From Flavobacterium sp. (lineage in GTDB: Bacteria > Bacteroidota > Bacteroidia > Flavobacteriales > Flavobacteriaceae): a stretch of 64,000 nt of DNA. Location: the NCBI GenBank assembly GCA_023259675.1, contig JALRGT010000006.1, forward strand, positions 1 to 64,000, read 5' to 3'. Position numbers and translations under genes: made by a program. The notes beneath the pieces are model-generated. The model ran no database searches, had not been told where the DNA came from, and saw only the letters and a program-made list of their open reading frames with translations. Positions 28,111 to 36,281 of this stretch are shown piece after piece (positions within the stretch are counted from its first letter, which is position 1; each line of letters starts with the position of its first letter).

Positions 28111-30474
28111 CTATTGATCTTGTTTAACTATTCTTTTTTGTCCAAAATGGAATTGTATTAATCTTGACAATTCTACTTTATTAATTGGCTTTGAAATATA
28201 ACCATTGCAACCTGCTTCAATAGTTTTTTCTTTATCACCTTCTAGAGCAAAAGCAGTTTGAGCCAAAATAACTACATCTGTATTGAATTTTCTAATTTCT
28301 TTTGTAGCCTCGTAGCCATTCATAATTGGCATTTGAATATCCATCAAAATTAAATCCAGGTCTGGATTGTCTCTGCAGATCTCAACTGCATTTAGACCAT
28401 TTTTCGCCTTTAGAATTTCTTTACTAAAAGGTTGAACCGCTTTTGAAATTAGCAGTCTAGAAATATTATCATCTTCGGTTATTAGTATTTTTAGGTTTTT
28501 CACTTCACATGGCTCTTGATTTACCAACAGACTGTTACTTACAATATCATTTTTATCAAGATTATTAATATAGGGAAGTGTAAAATAAAAAACAGAGCCT
28601 TTATTGAGTTCACTTTCAACCCAAATTTTACCGCCAAGCAATTCTACATATGATTTTGCAATAGATAAGCCTAATCCAGCACCTTGACGGGCCATCTTAT
28701 CATTGAAATCTGCCTGAACAAAACGTTCAAATATGGCTTTCTGGCGGTGTTTTGAAATTCCAATTCCAGTATCTTTTACAAAAAACTCAAGATAATCTCC
28801 TTTTATATGATATCCAAATTCTATGGTTCCATTAGAAGTGTATTTAATGGCATTTTTCACTAAATTAATAAGAATAGCGTATAATTTTTCTCTATCGGTT
28901 CTAATTAATGTTTTTTTCTCCGGTAACGTTTTATCCAGACAAAGATCGATGCCTTTGTCGTTAGTTTCAGGTTTAAAAAAAGTCAATATGTATTGCATTT
29001 GCTCATCAACGTCAGTAATTGAAGGAACAGCTAGCATTTGTCCAGCTTCAATTTTTGAAATATCAATAATGTCATTAATAATATTCAGTAACCGATTTCC
29101 ACTTTTTTCGATTATTTCAATATAACTATTGCGATCATCAGAGTTAAGATTGACTTCTTTTAATAATTCCGTAAAGCCTAATATCCCGTTCATAGGAGTT
29201 CTAATTTCGTGGCTCATATTTGCAAGAAAAGCTGATTTTAATTGATCGCTTTCTTCCGCTTTAACTAATGCTTTTTGCAATTTATCATTTGTCTCTTTTA
29301 ATTTTTCCTTAGATAAAATTAGCTGGTTATTATTTGTATTAAGTTTAAGGTTGATTTTTTCATATTCCTGATTTTTATTCTCCAAGTCTAAGGTTAATTT
29401 TTTTGCAATTTGTTTAGCACGCTCTTTAGTAATAAGTAAGGAGAAAGTTAAAGCAAATAACAATAGACTTATGGTTAAGCCAACGAAGAAAGTGACAAGG
29501 GTTTTGAAAGAATGGAAGAATCCATTTTTGGACGGTTCTGAAAATATTAGTGTCCATTTTTTTTTATTGAACAAAAAAGGAAGGGTACGTTTTCTAGTGT
29601 CTGATTTTTCTTTACTTATTTGTCTGTTTTTATAACTATCAAACAATAGTGTTTTTGGCGAAAGAGTGTTATCATCATAAATTTGTAAACGAATATCTGT
29701 TCTACTAATTAAGTTCGAACCCGATAAAATGCTTTGCATCAAATCGTCTATCCGAAAAGGAATATAAACCCAACCTATTATAGCTGCTCTACGCTCGGCA
29801 ATTGTATTAATTGGTCCGTTTTTGTATACGGGAAGATACATTATTGAGGCAGCCTGTACGTTTTTTTGTGTTTTCCTGAGCAGATATATTTTCCCAGAAA
29901 GCGATGGAATATTATAGTCTCTGGCTTTTTCCATGGCTGCACGTCTTACTTTCTCAGAAAACATGTCAAAACCAATGGCATATGAATTTTTTTGATCAAA
30001 GGGTTCAAGATATAGAATAGACGTGTATATCTCTCTTTCGCCTGAGGGGAAAATCGTATATTCAGGAAATCCTTCTTTTCTAATAGTGGCGATGTGATCT
30101 TTAAGTTGTTCTTTTTCAACTATGGCTGCATAACCAAACCCTTGAACTCCAATGAAATTTTCGTCCAATCTGGAAAATTTATTAAAAATCTTCCATTCTT
30201 TTCTGGAAACGGTGTTAGAGGCTTCAAAAAAAGACGCACCACTATGTAAGAACTGTGCTTGTAAATCAATTCTTGTAATTATTTTTGATTTAATTTCATT
30301 ACAAACTAAAGTAAACTCCTTCTGTGGACGTGCTTCCTCTTCAAGTTTGAAATAATTAGATATGGTAAATGTTACAATTAATCCAATCAATAATATTACG
30401 AAAGAAATCCATAATGGCTTAAAATTTCCATTAGTGCTATTTTTTATACTCCAAGTTTTTTGCATCTTAATCAT
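28111..30474 (-). CDS. CHASE-domain hybrid sensor histidine kinase
   Basis: 787 residues. TM1 (about 21-40), periplasmic CHASE domain (about 75-300, with FIGVQGFGYA and FPSGEREIYTSILYLEP), TM2 (about 326-349), coiled coil (350-410), HisKA with H422 in ANMSHEIRTPMNG, HATPase_c with NLVKNAIKYT, DTGIGIS and GAGLGLSI, then a receiver domain (about 661-775) with E667/D668/D669, phospho-acceptor D712 and K762. No HPt or DNA-binding regulator is adjacent, so its downstream partner is unknown. CHASE domains bind small molecules such as cytokinin-like ligands or peptides in other groups. It converges on the epimerase-like gene. Confidence 0.92.
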   Translation of the reverse strand: MIKMQKTWSIKNSTNGNFKPLWISFVILLIGLIVTFTISNYFKLEEEARPQKEFTLVCNEIKSKIITRIDLQAQFLHSGASFFEASNTVSRKEWKIFNKFSRLDENFIGVQGFGYAAIVEKEQLKDHIATIRKEGFPEYTIFPSGEREIYTSILYLEPFDQKNSYAIGFDMFSEKVRRAAMEKARDYNIPSLSGKIYLLRKTQKNVQAASIMYLPVYKNGPINTIAERRAAIIGWVYIPFRIDDLMQSILSGSNLISRTDIRLQIYDDNTLSPKTLLFDSYKNRQISKEKSDTRKRTLPFLFNKKKWTLIFSEPSKNGFFHSFKTLVTFFVGLTISLLLFALTFSLLITKERAKQIAKKLTLDLENKNQEYEKINLKLNTNNNQLILSKEKLKETNDKLQKALVKAEESDQLKSAFLANMSHEIRTPMNGILGFTELLKEVNLNSDDRNSYIEIIEKSGNRLLNIINDIIDISKIEAGQMLAVPSITDVDEQMQYILTFFKPETNDKGIDLCLDKTLPEKKTLIRTDREKLYAILINLVKNAIKYTSNGTIEFGYHIKGDYLEFFVKDTGIGISKHRQKAIFERFVQADFNDKMARQGAGLGLSIAKSYVELLGGKIWVESELNKGSVFYFTLPYINNLDKNDIVSNSLLVNQEPCEVKNLKILITEDDNISRLLISKAVQPFSKEILKAKNGLNAVEICRDNPDLDLILMDIQMPIMNGYEATKEIRKFNTDVVILAQTAFALEGDKEKTIEAGCNGYISKPINKVELSRLIQFHFGQKRIVKQDQ

Positions 30475-30824
30475 TTATCGCGAATTGAAGTAATCAATAG
30501 AACGAATTTATTTTTATACTTTGAATGAGATTCTAACTGGTCTGAATGAACTAAAAAATCAATATTTAATCTAAAAATTAAAATAATGACAATAAATTTA
30601 ATTTATTTTTTCAAAAATATAAGAAATATATCGCAATAAAAATACAAATTTATTTTTTGGCTTCAATAATACAAGAAAATCTCATGGAAAATTCAAGCAA
30701 AAATACTTCCTTTTGATTCTAACTTTATAAAAAATCTAGAAATGAATATTTCTTATTGGGTAGACTACATTTAGTAATAAACTTTAGGATATATTTGGTC
30801 TAAAATTTACCAAAAGATTTACAC
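30475..30824. other. AT-rich non-coding spacer between divergent genes
   Basis: 350 bases, very AT-rich, with no plausible reading frame and no repeat shared with the rest of the window. It must hold the promoters of the hybrid kinase (minus) and the DMT exporter (plus), but I see no clear two-box promoter. Confidence 0.4.
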
Positions 30825-31769
30825 GTGAAAACCAAAATAAAAAATGCTTTTTTGACTAAAATAAACGCGATAGGTTTGCCAATTTTAGCTTTGATTTGGG
30901 TAGGTTTTTTTTGGGGAACCACATGGATTGCCTCCAAAGAAGGGGTGCGGTATATCCCCGGAATTCAAATGGCAGCTATCAGACAATTCATCAGCGGGTT
31001 GCTTTACATTGGCTTTTTCTTATTGATAAAAGCGCCCTGGCCTAAAGGCAAGCAGTGGAAAACCATCGTGATTTTGGCCATCCTGAATTTTACCTTAAGC
31101 AATGGTTTGAGCACCGCCGGTGTCAAATACATCAGTAGCGGACTCGGAGCTATTATTGCCGCCATTTTCCCCATTTGGATTGTCATCATCTCTTTTTTCA
31201 GGGGAGAAAAAATAGCCCGATTGGCCGTGATTGGACTCATGGTTAGTTTTGGAGGAGTCTGCGTCATTTTCTATGAACATCTGGGCGATTTCCTGATTCC
31301 CGATTTCAGGCTAGGTATCTTCCTGTCGGTTGTGGCAACCATCACTTGGGCTTTCGGCACCTTGTACACCAAGAAAAAAGCGGCTTCTTTTAATCCCTAT
31401 TTCAGTTTGGGATTGCAAATGTTTATTTCCAGTATTCTGTTATTTGCCTACAATGGCGCCACGGGAATTTCTGTTAGTTTAAGTGAAATCCCCGCCAATA
31501 CATGGTATGCCATAGCCTATTTGGTCATCGTGGGTTCGCTGATCACGTTTAGTATATTCATCTATTCATTGCAACATCTCCCTAGCGAAGTGAGCAGCAT
31601 TTATGCATACATGAACCCTATTGTGGCCGTGTTGCTGGGTGCTGCAATATTTGGAGAGTCACTTAGCCTTTCGATAGCTTTGGGTGGTGCTGTTACACTT
31701 TTCGGATTGTATATGGTCAACCGTTCGCTAAGACAAAACCGGAAAAAAACCAATATTTTAATCAAATAA
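30825..31769 (+). CDS. EamA/DMT-family transporter
   Basis: A 314-residue inner-membrane protein starting with GTG. Ten hydrophobic helices form two EamA repeats; the motifs FFWGTTWIASKEGVRYIPG and AAIRQFISG in repeat 1 and LPSEVSSIYAYMNPIVAVLL then FGESLS in repeat 2 are typical of the RhaT/YdcZ-like branch. Unlike the exporter at 17001, it resembles amino-acid or nucleoside-type DMT exporters, but the substrate is not known. It ends 48 bases before SCO. Confidence 0.9.
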   Translation: MKTKIKNAFLTKINAIGLPILALIWVGFFWGTTWIASKEGVRYIPGIQMAAIRQFISGLLYIGFFLLIKAPWPKGKQWKTIVILAILNFTLSNGLSTAGVKYISSGLGAIIAAIFPIWIVIISFFRGEKIARLAVIGLMVSFGGVCVIFYEHLGDFLIPDFRLGIFLSVVATITWAFGTLYTKKKAASFNPYFSLGLQMFISSILLFAYNGATGISVSLSEIPANTWYAIAYLVIVGSLITFSIFIYSLQHLPSEVSSIYAYMNPIVAVLLGAAIFGESLSLSIALGGAVTLFGLYMVNRSLRQNRKKTNILIK

Positions 31770-31817
31770 ATTAACAGCATTTTCGGTTGTTGTTTTGTAT
31801 TTTTGCAAAAAAAATTG

Positions 31818-32483
31818 ATGAAAGCTATTTTTAAAAAATACCGAATTTTTATTGGTATTTTCCTGATATTCTCCTGCGTTACTTTATATTTATTCTACGG
31901 TGCGCTTAAACCCAGTAAAAGTTTGCCCATCTATAATCCTGCTGATGTCAATCCAGAATTGGTGGACACTACAATACAATTCATCAGTAAATATCATACT
32001 ATTGCTGATTTCTCATTTGTAAACCAAAACGGAAAAACCATCACCCAAAAAGATTACGAAGGTAAAATATACGTAGCCGATTTTTTCTTCACGACTTGTG
32101 GTTCCATTTGCCCAAAAATGACGGCAAATTTATTCGATGTGCAAAAAGCCATTGCGAATAATCCCAAAGTGATGTTGCTATCGCATACCGTTTTTCCAGA
32201 AACGGACAGTGTACCAGCTTTAAAAGCCTATGCCATAAAACACGGAGTAAACGATGCCAAATGGAACTTGGTAACGGGAGACAAAAGGAAAATTTATACC
32301 ATGGCGAGAAAATCGTATTTGGCTGTCAAATTGGGAAGACCAGACCAATTATACGATATGGTACATACTGAAAACTTTGTTTTGGTCGATGCCAAAAGAC
32401 GCGTTCGCGGTTTTTATGATGGTACCAAGAAAGAAGAAATCACCCAACTGATTGAAGACATTAATTTCTTGAGTAACGAATAA
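31818..32483 (+). CDS. SCO1/SenC/PrrC family protein
   Basis: A membrane-anchored thioredoxin-fold protein for copper delivery to, or thiol control of, cytochrome oxidase CuA. One N-terminal helix (about 11-28) is followed by the copper motif CGSIC (two Cys separated by three residues) and the distal ligand His in MVHTENF. From ATG 31818 it has 221 residues. The frame also offers TTG at 31803, but this lies inside a promoter-like TATTTTTG (31799-31806), so the ATG is preferred. It lies upstream of feoAB without an obvious shared transcript. Confidence 0.9.
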   Translation: MKAIFKKYRIFIGIFLIFSCVTLYLFYGALKPSKSLPIYNPADVNPELVDTTIQFISKYHTIADFSFVNQNGKTITQKDYEGKIYVADFFFTTCGSICPKMTANLFDVQKAIANNPKVMLLSHTVFPETDSVPALKAYAIKHGVNDAKWNLVTGDKRKIYTMARKSYLAVKLGRPDQLYDMVHTENFVLVDAKRRVRGFYDGTKKEEITQLIEDINFLSNE

Positions 32484-32546
32484 TTTTAGAAATTCAACTC
32501 AGCCATTACTATTAAGATACTACAGGTCCTATTTAAACGATACAAA

Positions 32547-32590
32547 AATGATATTTATCATTCATTTTTAGTAATATATATGTATTTTTG
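32547..32590 (+). promoter_or_regulatory. feoA promoter with Fur-like palindrome
   Basis: AATGATATTTATCATT (32547-32562) is an inverted repeat (AATGATA, TT, TATCATT) that resembles half of the classic Fur box. It precedes TATTTTTG (32583-32590), a Bacteroidota -7 element, by 20 bases, so it covers the -33 region. Iron-dependent repression of feoAB is the natural reading; no experiment supports it here. Confidence 0.5.
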
Positions 32591-32616
32591 CAATCTTAAT
32601 TCAATCTAAATAAGAC

Positions 32617-32856
32617 TTGCGAACCACAATAAATTCACTCAAGAAAGGCGAAAAAGCCATTATCAAAGATTTTGATATTGAAATTATTCCTTTAAAACTA
32701 CTTGAAATGGGTTGTTTGCCGGGAAACACAGTCGAATTGCTCCAAATTGCTCCATTTGGAGATCCCTTATATTTGGATATTAACGGTTCTCATTTAGCCA
32801 TTCGTGTAGAAACTGCCCAAGAGATTGAAGTTGAACTTATCCAAATCAAACTCTAA
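32617..32856 (+). CDS. feoA: Ferrous iron transport protein A
   Basis: 79 residues forming an SH3-like FeoA domain (KLLEMGCLPGNTVELLQIAPFGDPLYL is the core, here cited by its positions 28-54). It is cytoplasmic and binds FeoB. Translation starts with TTG at 32617; no ATG is available. The stop overlaps the feoB start by one base (TAATG), so the two are coupled. Confidence 0.93.
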   Translation: MRTTINSLKKGEKAIIKDFDIEIIPLKLLEMGCLPGNTVELLQIAPFGDPLYLDINGSHLAIRVETAQEIEVELIQIKL

Positions 32857-34955
32857 TGATCAATCAGAATATCAATGTTGCTTTAATTGGAAATCCCAAT
32901 GTAGGGAAAACTTCGGTTTTTAATCAATTGACCGGACTGAACCAACAAGTGGGGAATTATCCTGGAATTACCGTTGAAAAAAAGATTGGTTTTTGCAAAC
33001 TACCCAATAATGCCAAAGCCAACATATTGGATTTACCGGGTACATATAGTCTGAATGCCAGTTCGATTGATGAAAATGTGGTGATTGAACTGTTACTGAA
33101 TAAAAACGACAAATTATATCCCGATGTAGCACTTGTGGTTACTGATGTGGAAAACCTAAAACGTAATTTATTACTTTTTACTCAAATCAAAGATTTAGAA
33201 ATTCCAACTATTTTAGTCATTAATATGGCCGATAGAATGGAACACAAAGGAATTTCCTTGAACATTCCCTATCTGGAAGAAAAACTAAAAACCAAGATTG
33301 CCTTAGTCAGTTCCCGAAAAGGTTTTGGTATTGAAGAACTAAAAAAATTAATTGTTACCTATAAAACCATTTCAAGTGAACCGTGCTTGAATGCTTCTAT
33401 AATTGATCCGGAATATTTTGACAGTCTTCGCAAAGCATTCCCCAATCAATTATTATACAAATTGTGGTTGGTAATCACACAGGATGTCAATTTCTTGAAT
33501 TTAGAACGTAAAGAAATTCGAAGTTCGTTTACCAAATCACATTCCGACTTAAAGCGTTTGCAGCAAAAAGAAACCATCAAACGTTATCAATTCATTAATG
33601 ATGTGCTCAAAGAAGGACTTACCGTTGACACTTCGATTGCCAAGGATTTTCGCAGCAAACTAGATCGAGTTCTAACGCATAAAATTTGGGGATACTTCAT
33701 ATTCTTCATGATTTTATTTGTTATTTTCCAGTCGATTTTCGAATGGTCGCAAATACCGATGGATTTGATAGACAGCTCTTTTGCGTCGTTAAGTACGTTG
33801 GCCAATGAAACGCTTCCCAAAGGAGTATTGACCGATTTGATTTCACAAGGAATTATCCCCGGAATAGGTGGAATCTTGATTTTCATTCCTCAAATTGCCT
33901 TTTTGTTTTTATTCATTTCCATTTTGGAAGAAAGCGGATATATGAGTAGGGTCGTTTTCTTAATGGATAAAATCATGCGAAAATTTGGCTTGTCCGGAAA
34001 AAGTGTGGTACCCTTAATTTCAGGAACAGCCTGCGCCATCCCGGCGATTATGGCAACACGAAATATCGAAAGCTGGAAGGAAAGATTGATTACCATTCTC
34101 GTGACGCCGTTTACCACTTGCTCTGCCAGACTTCCTGTGTATGCGATTATCATTGCATTGGTTATACCAGACAAACGTGTTTTAGGAATTCTGAATTTAC
34201 AAGGATTGACTTTGATGTTGCTGTATCTTTTGGGTTTTGGAATGGCGATATTATCTGCTTATATTTTGAATAAAATTCTGAAGATTAAAGGGAAAACATT
34301 TTTTGTGGTCGAAATGCCCAACTATAAATTACCTATGTTTAAAAACGTAGCCATCAATGTGGTGGAAAAAACCAAGGCTTTCGTTTTTGGTGCCGGAAAA
34401 ATTATCTTGGCCATATCGATTGTTTTGTGGTTCTTGGCTTCCTATGGTCCAGGAGAAAAATTCAAAAATGCCGACACAATATTTCGAACGAATCCCATAA
34501 ACTATACCTTATCTGAAATAGAAATCGAGAATAAAATTGCGGCCTTCAAACTAGAAAATTCCTATATTGGAATCATGGGAAAAACTATTGAACCGGTCAT
34601 TTCACCTTTAGGTTATGACTGGAAAATTGGCATCGCCATCATTAGTTCTTTTGCTGCCAGAGAGGTTTTTGTGGGCACTTTGGCAACCATTTACAGTGTT
34701 GGTAACAGCAGTAACGATGACACTATCAAGAATAAGATGGCCGCTGAAGTCAATCCTGTAACCGGGAAAAAGATATTTAACTTTGCATCTGGAATTTCCT
34801 TATTGCTTTTTTATGCTTTTGCGATGCAATGTGCCAGTACCATTGCCATTACACGAAAAGAAACCAATTCATGGAAATGGCCTTTAGGACAACTGATATT
34901 AATGAGTGGTTTCGCTTATCTCATGGCATTAATTGCCTATCAAATTTTAAAATAA
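32856..34955 (+). CDS. feoB: Ferrous iron transport protein B
   Basis: GTP-dependent Fe(II) importer of the inner membrane, 699 residues. The N-terminal G domain has G1 GNPNVGKTS, G3 DLPGTYSL and G4-like INMADRM. About ten membrane helices follow, with two Gate repeats; the conserved Cys regions SGTACAIPAIMA and TPFTTCSARLPVY are present. It is the middle gene of feoA-feoB-FeoB-associated Cys protein and likely iron-repressed through the palindrome at 32547. Confidence 0.97.
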   Translation: MINQNINVALIGNPNVGKTSVFNQLTGLNQQVGNYPGITVEKKIGFCKLPNNAKANILDLPGTYSLNASSIDENVVIELLLNKNDKLYPDVALVVTDVENLKRNLLLFTQIKDLEIPTILVINMADRMEHKGISLNIPYLEEKLKTKIALVSSRKGFGIEELKKLIVTYKTISSEPCLNASIIDPEYFDSLRKAFPNQLLYKLWLVITQDVNFLNLERKEIRSSFTKSHSDLKRLQQKETIKRYQFINDVLKEGLTVDTSIAKDFRSKLDRVLTHKIWGYFIFFMILFVIFQSIFEWSQIPMDLIDSSFASLSTLANETLPKGVLTDLISQGIIPGIGGILIFIPQIAFLFLFISILEESGYMSRVVFLMDKIMRKFGLSGKSVVPLISGTACAIPAIMATRNIESWKERLITILVTPFTTCSARLPVYAIIIALVIPDKRVLGILNLQGLTLMLLYLLGFGMAILSAYILNKILKIKGKTFFVVEMPNYKLPMFKNVAINVVEKTKAFVFGAGKIILAISIVLWFLASYGPGEKFKNADTIFRTNPINYTLSEIEIENKIAAFKLENSYIGIMGKTIEPVISPLGYDWKIGIAIISSFAAREVFVGTLATIYSVGNSSNDDTIKNKMAAEVNPVTGKKIFNFASGISLLLFYAFAMQCASTIAITRKETNSWKWPLGQLILMSGFAYLMALIAYQILK

Positions 34956-34961
34956 ATTACC

Positions 34962-35090
34962 ATGTTTCAAGAAATTATAGCCTTTATAGCCCTTGGAATA
35001 GCTGTTGCATTTTTAATCAAGAAATTCTTTTTTAAAAAGAAAAAATCAGATAAAAATTGTGGCAGTGGTGACGACTGTGGTTGTCATTAA
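34962..35090 (+). CDS. FeoB-associated Cys-rich membrane protein
   Basis: A 42-residue protein: one membrane helix (IIAFIALGIAVAFLIKKFFF), a Lys-rich patch and a tail with three Cys and a terminal His (NCGSGDDCGCH). This matches the small FeoB-associated family that follows feoB in many bacteria and is thought to help iron handling at the cytoplasmic face, like FeoC. It starts six bases after feoB. It is easily missed because of its size. Confidence 0.85.
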   Translation: MFQEIIAFIALGIAVAFLIKKFFFKKKKSDKNCGSGDDCGCH

Positions 35091-35706
35091 TCTTTGCACT
35101 CACATCCTTTTTTCTCGAGGTTCTTTTTAGGATAACGCCTCCTGTTTTCTCTTGTATTCAAATTAATATTTAAAAATATTATCCTATTAAATCTTTCTTA
35201 AGAGAAGATAAAAATTGATTTTTTTTGGCTAAATTTACGTAGTAACACAACCAATTACAGACTTAATATCAATCGTTTACACTGACAATTCTAAACCTAT
35301 TTTAAGTTAAAACAACACCCTTTGCTATTGGGTTTGTAACTGGAAAACATTTTTATAATACTCGCTTAAACATAAGTTATACAATTATTTATTACTCAAA
35401 TATTTAAGATACCGCTTTTGGTTTGACTGCACAAATACAGCATACCAAATAGATTTTAGAAACAAATCTCAATTATCGACTAAGGAAAGTTACCTAAAAC
35501 TCTCATTTAATTAACCGGTTTCTTTGCTAAATAAATTGTCATTCCTTTTAAATGCAATTATTAGCACTTGTCGTAATTGAAAAAATAAATTTTTGGAAAT
35601 TTTAATTTAAAATCGACTGATTCAGACAGAATTCAAGAATTACAACTCAAACCAAAAAAAGCAGAATAATCAATTCACATAGTATCGAAAACTTCATTAA
35701 TCCAAA
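35091..35706. other. 616-base non-coding spacer
   Basis: AT-rich, no frame longer than about 20 codons, no terminator with a clear stem, no repeat shared with the window. Only a weak CACCC/GGGTT mini-palindrome near 35315-35336. The length is unusual for this dense region. Confidence 0.4.
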
Positions 35707-36231
35707 ATGTATCAATTTAAAAATTACATATTTTTTTTGGTAATAACAGTCTGCCTAATGGGAGTAAGTCTAACAACTGCCCAAAAGCAAATTAAGGTTG
35801 AAGAATATGATTTGAAAGCTAAATTTTTATATGCGTTTATTAATTACATTAACTGGGATTCCATTACGGACAAGAACAAAATAAAAGTGGGGATTTTAGG
35901 AGAAAGCCCAATAACCGGACCGCTATTAAACATTAATAAAAGTAAAAATATAGAAATTCGGGAATATAAATTTTTGAGTGATGTAGAGCATTGCAATATT
36001 GTATTTGTTCCTTATGATTGCACTTATGGACTTAAGACAATCCTTTCAAAATTTGCAAATAAACCCGTTTTAATCGTTACCGAAAATAATGGGTATGCTA
36101 AAAAAGGAGCGCATATCAATTTTATAATAATCCAGAATAAATTAAAATTTGAAGTAAACTTAAAAGCGTTAAAAGAGACCAATCTCAAAGTAAGCTCTGT
36201 TCTACTTCAACATTCTATTCTTATACGATAA
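35707..36231 (+). CDS. YfiR/DUF4154 family periplasmic protein
   Basis: 174 residues with a signal peptide (about 1-25, ending TTAQ), followed by the DUF4154 fold: LKAKFLYAFINYINWD, KVGILGESPITGPL, CNIVFVPYD, and PVLIVTENNGYAKKGAHINF. In Pseudomonas YfiR is a periplasmic repressor of the diguanylate cyclase YfiN. In Bacteroidota YfiR homologues commonly precede PAS/kinase sensors, as here with the gene 50 bases downstream. The partner lacks an output domain (see next entry), so the role is uncertain. Confidence 0.88.
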   Translation: MYQFKNYIFFLVITVCLMGVSLTTAQKQIKVEEYDLKAKFLYAFINYINWDSITDKNKIKVGILGESPITGPLLNINKSKNIEIREYKFLSDVEHCNIVFVPYDCTYGLKTILSKFANKPVLIVTENNGYAKKGAHINFIIIQNKLKFEVNLKALKETNLKVSSVLLQHSILIR

Positions 36232-36281
36232 AAATTAGATAAGGTGACCAAAAATATTTTTAATATTTAGATAAAAACAAT

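Noticed and set aside
31799..31817. TTG start for the SCO protein
   Set aside because: The TTG lies in a TATTTTTG promoter-like element; the ATG at 31818 gives a normal signal-anchor start.
35552..35605. 17-codon frame in the long spacer before yfiR
   Set aside because: Too short and without features; chance frames of this size are expected in AT-rich spacer.
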